Source: Roridomyces roridus (Eukaryota; Basidiomycota; Agaricomycetes; Agaricales; Mycenaceae). Taken from it: a DNA stretch of 28,204 nucleotides. The stretch is taken from assembly GCA_029378245.1 (NCBI GenBank), contig JARKIF010000328.1:1-28204 (forward strand). Reading direction: 5' to 3'. The position numbers and the translations under genes are program-made. The notes beneath the pieces are model-generated. The model searched no databases. It was not told the origin of the DNA and saw only the letters and a program-made list of their open reading frames with translations. Positions 19,670 to 28,204 of this stretch are shown one piece after another; position 1 is the stretch's first letter; each line of letters opens with the position of its first letter.

Positions 19670-21260
19670 TTCTTTTGGGGCGAAGAGGATGATGATGATT
19701 GGGTCTTGGAGCAGTGGACGTAGAATATATAGTTCACCGTTGAACCCGACGCGAGGGATCTTGGGAACTGAGCCTGCATGTTTTCATATATTTCGCACGT
19801 TCTGATGTCTGTCCTGATGCTACAGAGTTGATCCTTTCTTTTCTCGCGATGAAGAACACAGTCGAGTGTGTTATTCATTGATTCAATTCTGTCGACTGCG
19901 GTGCCGAGACAGTAAGGGTGATCTCGTCGGCGAAGCAGGCGCCAAGCCTCGGTCGTCTCTTGTTTCTTTCATGTATGAACGACCCCACGTTGTCGATTGC
20001 AGCGAGTCTCGGTGCAGACGATGTAACGGCGTTGGCACTTGCCGAGATACTTTGATTGAATGGAAGTCGAAATTGGAACTCCGGCATCACCGGAGGCCAA
20101 GCCCGTTGGCTATTTTGGGTGTTTCACCCTGGCGCCCATCAAAACATTGGCGATGAATTCCTTTTTGTAGATTTTATTGCCTGCGATGACTGAATGGTTG
20201 AGTAAACTATCAGGGCTATTGTTTTCTGACGTTTTTGAGACTGTGTAGACAAGCCATCGATATACACTACGACCCTGACTTTCCTTTTCTCAGTAGACAG
20301 TTGGCAGTTGGGGTTTCCACAGATTCTTCACGCCGCAGTACAGACAATAGCTCCGGGTGACTGCGCCTTTACATTTCCAGCCAGGAAGCCGTCGAAATGG
20401 GTGTCTCCACCCGCAGTTATATCAGGTTTCAACCGCATTCAAAGCCACTTATGACTTGCCTGAGTCATTCAGAGAACCGATTAGAATCCACTGTTCGTTG
20501 AAGAAGCTCGAGTTAGGCATTGCGACCGCCGTAAATCAGATCGGTGACCTGATTATAGAGTCCACGGGGCAAGCGAGGGCAAGGCGCTGTGCAGTGGCGT
20601 ACACGAGGCGCCGCTGCCTTTCTCCGCTTTTGCAAGCAATATATTGAAGATTCGCGTGTAGTAGACGTATACATAATACCAGTCCGGTGCGTGGTACTCA
20701 GTGCTGTTGTGAGGTATCAACTCGGTTCCGACGATTCGGAGGATCTGTGTCGGCAATGTGTTAGAGTTGTTCGGGGAGTGGCTGAGAATTTCTGACTATT
20801 ATTCAACTGGTCGTGTTTGCGTGAGGAAAGTCGGGGAGGCGGTAATGCAAAGCAAACTTGATGCAACACTGCGAGGCAATAGACGGATCAGAATTGCGGT
20901 GCACTTTGTTTTCATGACTTTATGCGAATCGGCTCTAATCGGGATTCGGCAATCTCTTCTACACAGTTACATAGCTCTTCGGGAAGCAAGGCTTGCGCCT
21001 TGTACTACTCTTCCTTAGGCTACAACCTCCGCCACTGTACTATCCTCAATCGATATCACTCAATCAGAAGACCTGCTGCGCGCCTTCCCAGTCTCCAGAC
21101 AATCCGTTTCCCGATGATCTTTTTGAATCGCGCCTGATTCAATTGAAAATATCCCACAGCACCCGAATCTGTCATCCTTTCCGCATCTAAATCGCAGTCC
21201 CTTCCCCTTGATGTCTCGCACGATCTTTCGCTCCTTCGTCCGACCACCACACTCTCTCGT
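19670..21260. other. Intergenic region between divergent genes
   Basis: About 1.6 kb between the transcription factor (minus) and the membrane-protein gene (plus). A 71-codon minus frame (20090-19875, MMPEFQFRLPFNQ..) and a 96-codon plus frame (20357-20647) have no recognisable motif. The region 21150-21260 is CT-rich, as expected for the promoter and leader of the plus-strand gene. Confidence 0.45.
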
Positions 21261-22995
21261 ATGCCCCCACACTCTTTCCAAAGTCCACGATCCCTTGCAG
21301 CATTCGTCCTCCTCGTATCTCAGACCAGTGGAGCAATCCTGAACACCACATTCGACGACACCAGCTCGGCCTTTTCCTGGACCAGCGGTTCGTGGACGGC
21401 CGTCAGCGCTGCAAACCCTTGCAACGGGTGCTCCGCCAAACCCTCAATAGCTTCCACTTCCGGTCAAACATATCACGATGGCAGCTACGAGGCAGGAGAC
21501 CCCGAGATGACGACTGGATCTTTCACGTTCACTGGTGACTGATGCCGTCTACGTCGTTGATTCCGCTCACTACGACTGCCAGGTTCCGCCGTTTACATAT
21601 ACGGGCTGGGCCACGCGGACGATGGTGCAGACATCATATTCACACTCGGCAACAGCCAGACTCCGTTTCATTACACTGGAGACAACGATTGGACATATAA
21701 TGTTCTGTATTTCTCTGCGGACAACCTCGACTCGAGCGACTCCCAGACCGTTAGCTGGATATTGAACACGGATCCATCCACGGTCAACAAGCACTCTCAG
21801 CAAATAGCAATGTTCGATTTCGCTCTTGTTACTCCCGGGGAGGACAAGGTCAACGTGCCAAAGCCCGTCCCTCCGACCACCAGTCCGGGGGACGGGTCGG
21901 GAGGGAGTGGCGGCTCGGGCGGCTCGAATGACTCGAAACCGGGAACCTCTACCTCGTCCAGCTCCAGCCAAACTCCGACTACGAACAACCCCGGTTCTGT
22001 CTCTTCATCATCTAGTCGTCCCTCTTCGTGAGTTGTTGTTTACCAAACCCACTGCAAATCTAACGTTCTTTCGCGTAGTGTCTCGTACGTGCAGCTTTCG
22101 CACTTTGGTCACTGCTGATATTTGCTTCTTGTTCATAGTGCCAATTCCATCCCATCGTGAGTTCTTTCATTTTCCAACACGGGAGAAGTTGATTCATTCA
22201 TCAACAGGTCCTCCGGCGGTACGGAGTGCGTGTTCGAGTCCTGATTCCCATTCCACTTCTCTCACACAACCCATCTTTCCAGGGGCACATCATCAAGGAC
22301 CGTGACGACCGTCGGCGCCCTGAGTAGCGGATCGTCGTAAGTATAGGTCTTACCCAGTTGGAACAACAGGCTAAATGTGTATGATACAGGGGAGCCATAT
22401 CCACAACCAAGTATGTAGGAAATAAGGAGACATCGCGCGTTCAGTACAACTGATTTCCCGTAGCGGAACCTCTAATGGGTCGCCTGCATCCGAGTCAAAT
22501 CCGAACTCTGACCCCGGTGCGGGCAATATACCTCTCTCTTCATCGATATCATCGAAGCATCACATGGGAGTAGCACTCATCGTAGGGATTGCAGTGGGCA
22601 TCCTCATCCTCGGTGTACTTGGCGTTATCGCGTTCTTTTTATGGCACCGTCGCAGACGCACTTGCCAGGGCTCGAGGCAGGACAATCGCGTAATCCAGCC
22701 CTTCGCAGCGAACTCGGCACGTCTGCCCGAGAAACCTGCTGCGTTGTCTCTATCGACAGTCTCGCTATTGGATCGCCACGAGCGGGACACGGAGGAGGAG
22801 GATTCACCCTCGAGCACGTCGCATACGGATAGGGAGACCAGGTCATCATCGCCCACGGAGACGTCAGCGGTAGCAACCCCATCTGCTGCTCAGCCGATAC
22901 CGATACCGACCCCGATTCCCACCAGGGAGCAGATGCTTGAAGACAGAATTGCCGAGCTCGAAGCGCAGATGGCTGCACCCCCTCCCTATGTTTGA
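21261..22995 (+). CDS. Single-pass membrane protein with secreted N-terminal domain
   Basis: Eight exons join in phase to 455 residues: 21261-21534, 21583-22027, 22079-22084, 22139-22156, 22208-22225, 22283-22336, 22390-22410, 22464-22995. A signal peptide (about 1-25) is followed by a beta-sandwich-like domain with the agaric hallmark FTFTGSAVYIYGL and ..VSWILNTD.., resembling the family of putative cell-surface sensors. Then comes a Gly/Ser/Thr/Pro-rich linker (GGSGGSGGS, serine runs). One membrane helix (about 314-337, VALIVGIAVGILILGVLGV) precedes an RRRR stop-transfer and a cytosolic tail rich in Ser, Thr and acidic residues. The C-terminus ends AAPPPYV. The linker is built from very small exons of 6, 18, 18, 54 and 21 bases. 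Frames are fully intact. The ligand and role are unknown. Confidence 0.9.
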
Positions 22996-23025
22996 ATTGG
23001 AATACGCATAGAAAGGTGGACTTGA
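22996..23025. other. Convergent 3' ends
   Basis: Only 30 bases separate the stop of the membrane-protein gene (plus) from the stop of the F-box gene (minus). The transcripts must therefore overlap in their 3' untranslated regions. Confidence 0.7.
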
Positions 23026-24201
23026 TCACAAAGTGGTATAACACGTCGGTAACCGAGGATGTACTCCGAACGCGCCCTCAGCTTTCACCACCTTGACCTG
23101 CACAGAATGAATCGATTCTAAGAACATTGTGTAATAACTCACACACCTTGATATTCGGCAACTGGGGCAACGGAACATCCATGAGATCTGAACGCCATAG
23201 CAAGTCAACTTCCTTCAAGTGAGGAAACGCTCTTCGGGAAAGGAGCGATCTGAAGTCCTCGATGTTCTCTGGCCCTGCGCGAGCACCTAGATACACATTG
23301 CGAAGACGATTTGTGCTCGGAATAGTCGCGAGAACGTCCAAAATCATGGAAAATTGTAGGGACCGAGCGCGGAGAGTGTGTAGACTCGTAAATGCGGACA
23401 AATCGACGGCCCCTTGAAGTAGCTGTGTAAACATTTGGGTAACTGAATCGGCCAGAAATTGGTCGTGCTCACACCCAAATCCAACATTTCAATAGTTTCA
23501 AATGCCGGGATTAATGTCCGCCATTGCAGTACGTGCTCGTATGTGGCGAGAATCAAGCACTTGAGCTCCGAGAGATCGAAGACACAGTTTCGGTCTTGGA
23601 ACCACAGAGTGCTGATTTGGGCCCCACCTTTGATGCGTAGGGCTTTCAAGGGAATTTGTACTGTGTGGCGATGGGGAACTACCGCTGCCCCAGTCGACAA
23701 CGGACCATGATGACCATCGTAACAGTGAAGGTCGATGGCTGTGATAGTCGGCGAGACACGCTCCCAAACCCGCAAAAATGCCGCGGGTTTGGGAATTTGG
23801 CAAAACAAGGATACATCGCGAACAGTCGGGAGACTGAAAAGTTGGTGGAGACCAACGGCAACGCTGTCCGTGAGGGTGAAGTGATCTGTCTCGATGCCCT
23901 CCAAGCGCGGGAATGCGACATGGCAAATGTCGGGCTCGGTGTCCGGGCAGAAGTGGAGGTAGCGGACAAAAGAGACCAAATGAGAGGAGTTGAGCAATGT
24001 GGACATGAGCCGAGCCCGCCGCTGTGGCCCTGGTAGATCGGCAAGTCGTTTTGTGTACAGTGGAGCCCGGTAGAGAGCAGATTGGGCTGGATAAGCCCAG
24101 GATCTAGCGACGGCAGCGCAGGCACTCAGGTCCGAATTTGCGTCCAGGTGGTGGATGCATTGGTCCAGAAGCTCTGGTAGCTCCAGGGGATTGAGGGACA
24201 T
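23026..24201 (-). CDS. F-box-like protein with leucine-rich repeat-type C-terminus
   Basis: Substrate-recognition subunit of SCF ubiquitin ligases, by family. The N-terminal F-box reads NPLELPELLDQCIHHLD..ACAAVARSWAYPAQSALYR (about residues 3-45); the rest has the irregular leucine-rich pattern usual for agaric F-box proteins. Exon 1 is 24201-23147 and exon 2 is 23097-23026, with a 49-base intron. The frame breaks between ..MLDLGVSTTNFWP and DSVTQMFTQLLQGAVDL at about 23447-23452. One missing base explains it and gives 375 residues. An unusually short 32-base intron (23474-23443) would also restore frame, giving 364 residues. The start used is the ATG right before the F-box; another in-frame ATG lies at 24279. 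It converges on the membrane-protein gene. Confidence 0.82.
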
Positions 24202-24279
24202 CGTGGGGTGAAAGAGAAGTGGCGGATCAAGATTGCGGTGCGGTTGTGTGCGCCTGTTGGGATTCGGTTCCATCGGCAA

Positions 24280-24813
24280 TCACTCCTTGCCCTTCACTGC
24301 TGCGACTTCGCTCCGACTCCATTCAATTTCTACAGACATTGCTTGGCGATTTCAAGTTGGATGGTGGCCCTCCTTCTGAAACGTGTTGGATCTTTATCTA
24401 CATATCATCTCTGCCAGAGTCACACTGTCGATTGATCCCCAATGTCTACGTCTTGTCTGCGCCTTGTGTTGCGTTGATCCACATTTGTCTTTATCCAGCC
24501 GTGCAGAACTCTCATCTCTTGCCAAAGAGTCGAAGAATCAATCCAGCAGGTGTCCTGACACCGTTTCTTGCCTGCAAGCTACCCAAGTACTCTAATGTGC
24601 ACTGTGCGACCGCTGGCTGAACTAGGTCGCCTCCCAGGCTCACGTCGTGAATTGGTCCCATACAACATGCCCTGATCGACGCCTTGGGAATCTCTTGGAA
24701 AACAATATTGCCGTCGCTAGCCTGCAACATGGCATCAGACAGCGGGCGGGACGTGGCGCTGATCTCCTGCCTGGTGCGACTCTCTTGGCAATGCCCACCA
24801 GGGCCACCCGCAA
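24280..24813. other. Intergenic region between divergent genes
   Basis: Upstream of both the F-box gene and the GPI-protein gene. Frames of 63-133 codons (for example 24219-24620 plus) carry no motifs. No gene is called. Confidence 0.45.
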
Positions 24814-24820
24814 TATAAAT
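24814..24820 (+). promoter_or_regulatory. TATA box of the GPI-protein gene
   Basis: TATAAAT, 131 bases upstream of the ATG at 24951, followed by a CT-rich leader (24850-24945). Confidence 0.5.
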
Positions 24821-24950
24821 TGGATGCAGGGAATATCATAGGGCCACTTACTTCTTCTCTTTGCCCTCTTCCACACTCTCATTTTTCGTTTTGAATTCGA
24901 CTTCCTTCAAGTTCAATTATCAAATTCTTTCTTCAACCCAACCAACCCAC

Positions 24951-25532
24951 ATGATGTTTCGCAACTTGATCGTCCTTCCCGCCCTCCTGGCAATTTCGGT
25001 GCAGGCTGGTGCGTGAGGACGGTTCTTGCCTTCCCTCTACCCTGATATCCCCACAGCCGTCCCCCGGGACTTCCTTATCGCTCGCCAATCTTCCCCAGAA
25101 GACTGCCTCAAGCCCTGCGACGCACTCACAAACACCCTCACCGTCCGTGCCCTGTCCTCACACCACTCACCTGATCACTTAATCTAAACTTCCATCCCGA
25201 CAGAACTCCAGCACATCCACGCAGGTCTGCACCGACGACGTCGTGCGCTCCTACGCCACGTGCTTCAGCTGCGGTGTCAAGACCGGAGGGGAGACGCAGC
25301 AGGACGCGCAGGATACGTTCAACAGTGCGTTTTCTCCTGTGATCATGAATCATGTTAACGCACCCATGTAGCTTTCGCCGACGAATGCAAGCAAGCAGGG
25401 CATCCGATCACGAACATCACGTTTAATTCCGATGGGAGCACGACTGGGCTCAAGTCTGGCGCGGGACGCTTGTCGGCAGGGATTGCTGCTGGTGCTGCAA
25501 CGGTGTTCGCTGTGTCTTTTTTGGCTTTCTAG
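24951..25532 (+). CDS. Small GPI-anchored cysteine-rich surface protein
   Basis: Four exons (24951-25008, 25057-25142, 25204-25324, 25372-25532) join in phase to 141 residues; introns are 48, 61 and 47 bases. A signal peptide (about 1-19, ..LLAISVQA) is followed by a short Cys-containing domain: CLKPC, QVC, TCFSC and DEC. There are N-glycosylation sequons at NSST and NITF. The C-terminus has a small-residue cleavage region (SGAG) and a hydrophobic tail (IAAGAATVFAVSFLAF) with no charged end, the signature of GPI addition. It should sit on the outer plasma membrane or cell wall. Two in-frame ATGs (24951 and 24954) are adjacent. Frames are intact. The specific function is unknown. Confidence 0.9.
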
Positions 25533-25641
25533 TGAATGTATTATTCAAGTTATCACTGGAGTCGGTCCCTTAAATTCACTATATCAAGTCCACCTACGAA
25601 ATTAGATTAGGCTCAAATACTAATGTGGAAAACCGCACGTT

Positions 25642-26757
25642 TCATTCCTTTCTCGCCAAGAACCAGCCAGCAGGAGCCACTGCCCCTTCCGTCCTGACAC
25701 CTGTCTCAATCTCCTCCAACAAAACACGCACTTCGTCCTCCCCTTCAACGGCACGTCCCGGGGGCACCTCAAGCGCCCCCCGCTTCAACATGTTCTCTGC
25801 GAGCGGTTTCATGACCCCAAGCACGTTTTGGATGGAAAGGATTCGAATTCCGCTTGTGCACCGCCTCCGACTGACTGGCAGAGTGGGCCGAGGGCTTGGA
25901 CGACGTGTTGCGAGCGGAGGACGGCGAAACCGGCTGAGGCGAGTAGGGTGGGTAGCTCTTGCGTTATGCTGTTGATCGCGGGAGAATGAGGTTCTTCTTC
26001 TTGTAAACAATGTAATTATAACTCACCGCACGACGAGTCCTTTTTGTAACGCGTAGCCGGTGAATATGCAGTTGGACTTGTGAATCCAGGTAGGGCTGGT
26101 GAGGTGTTTATTCAAGTCGTCGTCGAATGCGGAAGGATCAAGCAAAAATTGCTCGGGGAAGTAGATGAGGTCGGTTTCGTCAAGAAGGACGAGTCCCCCT
26201 GGTTCTGACGGGACATTGAACAGAGTTTTGGGACCGAATTTGGAGTACTCACTCAACAAGGCATGATAATTGGCCAACGCAGCGCGCCACCCGTCTGCAT
26301 CCAACCCACCTACCAGAAAGCTCGCATGCACGAGGTCGAAGGTGCCGCGCAACTCTTCCGGGAAAGGCTTCGTGACGTCCTGCTGGAAGGCCGTGATTCC
26401 GAACTCGGCGAGGATCGCTTTCTCGGGGAAGAACGATGTATTGATGTCGCAGACGTAAAGCTGCATGTCCTCAGGCCGGCGAGGCATTGAGAGCAGATCA
26501 AAAGCCCAGACGCAGGTACCCGCGCCGACGTCGATGACACGGTGGACGGCGGATAGATCGATCAAGTCTGAATCGTCTGGAAGGGCGGTGCTCCAGCCGT
26601 ACATGGCTTTCTTGACTGCATACTGTTTTGCTAGGCTGTAACGCAGTACGAGGTCAGGGAGCGACGGAGCTGGGGGAGAGAAGGGAACGCACCGTTCTTT
26701 TTCGGGGGACGTTGCCGGGATGGGATACCGAGAATTGGAGGAGGATGTTGTGCTCAT
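25642..26757 (-). CDS. SAM-dependent methyltransferase (fungal small-molecule type)
   Basis: Class I Rossmann-fold methyltransferase. Exons 26757-26253, 26204-26027, 25968-25862 and 25796-25642 give 314 residues in one frame. SAM motif I is VIDVGAGTC (about 74-82); YVCDIN holds the acidic residue that would bind the SAM ribose; FDLVHASFLVGGLD is motif III/IV and LLKPGGLVLLDETDLIY the post-motif strand. The last intron (25861-25797, donor GTGCAC) is the weak point. Alternatively that stretch is coding (..SIQNVLGVMKPLA..) and the exon carries a one-base frame break near 25855. The start is the ATG at 26757; the frame opens upstream from a GTG. It is divergent from the P450, with 172 bases between the ATGs, suggesting shared control and a joint role in secondary metabolism. 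Substrate unknown. Confidence 0.85.
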
Positions 26758-26929
26758 GGGTGTTGTGGCGGACGTCAATGTGGTGACAAGTTGAGTTGCC
26801 ACGGCCCCACAAAGTCGGCGGCTTACTTACGGTAGGCAAGGCCGAGGCCGCCGATGCCGTTGGGAACGACGAGAGATTGACGAGAGAAGTTTCCCACCCG
26901 TGAACCCGCCATCATTGATTGCCGCGGAC
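26758..26929. promoter_or_regulatory. Shared divergent promoter
   Basis: 172 bases between the ATGs of the methyltransferase and the P450. Both promoters must fit here. No palindromic CGG-N-CCG zinc-cluster site is obvious. Confidence 0.5.
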
Positions 26930-28204
26930 ATGGCTCTTTCCTGGACCCTCATCCTCGTCGCCCTCTCCGTGCTCGTCCTGCGCTACGTGCGTCGCTCCCG
27001 GGATGCTCTACCCCTCCCTCCGGGACCCGGCAGTGCATTCCCTATGCTCGGTCACCTCCTGGTAATGCCACTCCAGCACGAATCGCTCACATACCAGCGC
27101 TGGAGCAGACAGCTGGGCTCGGATGTTATATGTCTTCGCGTTCTGGGAAGGCATATGATTATACTCAACTCGATAAGAGCTGTGACGGATTTGCTGGAGG
27201 GAAAAGCTGCGATCTATTCCGACAGGTGCGGCGTACTGGTCTTCTTCGGCCGACGCGATACTGATTCAGTGCAGGCCCAGGTTATATGCCCTGAAAGAAC
27301 TGTGCGTGCCTTGCTTGAACTCCGCTTTCTGCGATTGAACCTTGCCATAGGATCGGTCTGCAGTGGTTATACGGCCTAATGCCATACGGCAACCGTTCCT
27401 CGATGTACGAAAGGCGGCTAGTAAATACCTACACCCCGAACCTATCAAGCAGTACCGACCACTTCAACACGCAGCAGTGAGTCGCTGCTTGAGCGACATC
27501 CAGCGCTCCCCAGACGACTTTGCGCAGCATTTTACATTGTGAGCGATAATCGCGATACATTCCAGGCAACAACTGACTGGTACCAGGCTGGCTGGCCACA
27601 CGATCCTGGGCGTTGCGTACGGGATCGAACCCAGTCTCAAAGATGCCTATCTCAAGAACGTCAATATGGCTGTGGAAGGCCTGAGACTCGGCTTATCCCC
27701 CGCGCGTTGCTGTAGATTATTATTGCCCATCAGTGCGTCCGATCCCAAAAGCCTTCCTTTTGTACTCACATTCCGTGCGCAGCGCAATGGCTTCCAGATT
27801 GGCTTCCGGGCTTGGGTGTAAAAAAGGAGGCTCAGAAGTACATCAAGCATACCACTGAACTGCCGGAGCTTCCGCTCCAGGCGACTCGGGCGGCTTGTGA
27901 GTTAGAGTTCGTATGTGGAGTGTGTGAATAATAATTGTCTATTAGGAGAAGGGCACCGCGCCAAACGTCTATGGCTGCGTCTATGCTGGCCGACAACGAA
28001 CCGGATACGACGTCGGTACGTTCAGTTACGGGATCCTTGTATTTCGGTAAGTCGCCTTAGATAATTCTGTGCCATTCCATTGAAAATCCTGCAGGGCGCA
28101 GAGACGGTAAAATTCAGTTCCTCTGCACTCCTCCGTACTCAAATTATCAGATCGTCGCACTCTATCCAATTTCCTCCTCGCCATGCTCAAATACCCTTCC
28201 ACGC
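26930..28204 (+). CDS. Cytochrome P450, N-terminal part, with frame breaks; cut by window end
   Basis: Membrane-anchored monooxygenase of the fungal CYP type. Exons seen: 26930-27225, 27275-27301, 27351-27538, 27587-27732, 27783-27896, 27946-28046, 28095-28106 and 28151 onward. An N-terminal anchor helix (ALSWTLILVALSVLVL) is followed by the hinge LPLPPGPGSAFPMLGH, the B-C region (AIYSDRPRLYALKEL), the C helix (LMPYGNRF..VRKAASKYLHPE), LAGHTILGVAYGI and WLPDWLPGLGVKKEAQKYI. The 12-base exon 28095-28106 encodes GAET, the core of the I-helix oxygen-activation motif. The heme Cys lies beyond the window. Frame breaks: one base missing at about 27393-27397, and disagreement at 27946-27972. It is either a recent pseudogene or erroneous sequence. 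An alternative ATG is at 26900. Confidence 0.82.

Noticed and set aside
21570..21971. 133-codon minus-strand open frame
   Set aside because: It is antisense to the membrane-protein ectodomain, where the plus-strand frame carries the YIYG hallmark.

Overview
This is a nuclear genome segment from a basidiomycete fungus, most likely a mushroom-forming Agaricomycete. The genes are cut into many short exons by GT-AG introns of about 45-80 bases. The recognisable families are typical of that group: a secreted 'glycopeptide' cysteine-rich protein, a single-pass membrane protein with a lectin-like N-terminus, an F-box protein, a Zn2Cys6 regulator, a COMT-type O-methyltransferase and a P450. No database could be searched. 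Family names rest on motifs seen in the translation, and exon structures were worked out by hand from splice sites and reading-frame phase.

Left part (1-8200): a degenerate repeat array (178-420) is followed on the minus strand by an O-methyltransferase gene (1351-5354). Its eighth intron contains a 2,068-base insertion (1890-3957). The insertion is flanked by a 9-base direct repeat, has related inverted ends and subterminal repeats, and carries its own four-exon gene (2955-3692). Removing the insertion and one repeat copy restores a normal 54-base intron in the correct phase. The host gene now also has two frame breaks. Next comes an intact nine-exon gene for a secreted glycopeptide-type protein (6149-7105) and a relic of a second O-methyltransferase 3' end (8084-8197).

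Middle (8200-17200): gene-poor. It holds a two-copy dispersed repeat, one copy of which carries an 83-base perfect foldback element with an 8-base target duplication (9997-10079). It also holds an unrecognised 187-residue gene (11472-12103), weaker candidates next to it, and a four-exon gene for an 81-residue Cys/His-rich protein (14958-15360).

Right part (17200-28204): gene-dense. It contains an unrecognised two-exon candidate, a Zn2Cys6 transcription factor (minus, 17935-19669), a membrane protein with a 6-base exon (plus, 21261-22995), an F-box protein (minus, 23026-24201), a small GPI-anchored cysteine-rich protein (plus, 24951-25532), and a methyltransferase (minus) divergent from a P450 (plus, cut by the window end). 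The last pair share a 172-base promoter and look like a co-regulated metabolic pair. The P450, F-box and O-methyltransferase genes each show one-base frame breaks, meaning either decay or residual assembly errors.
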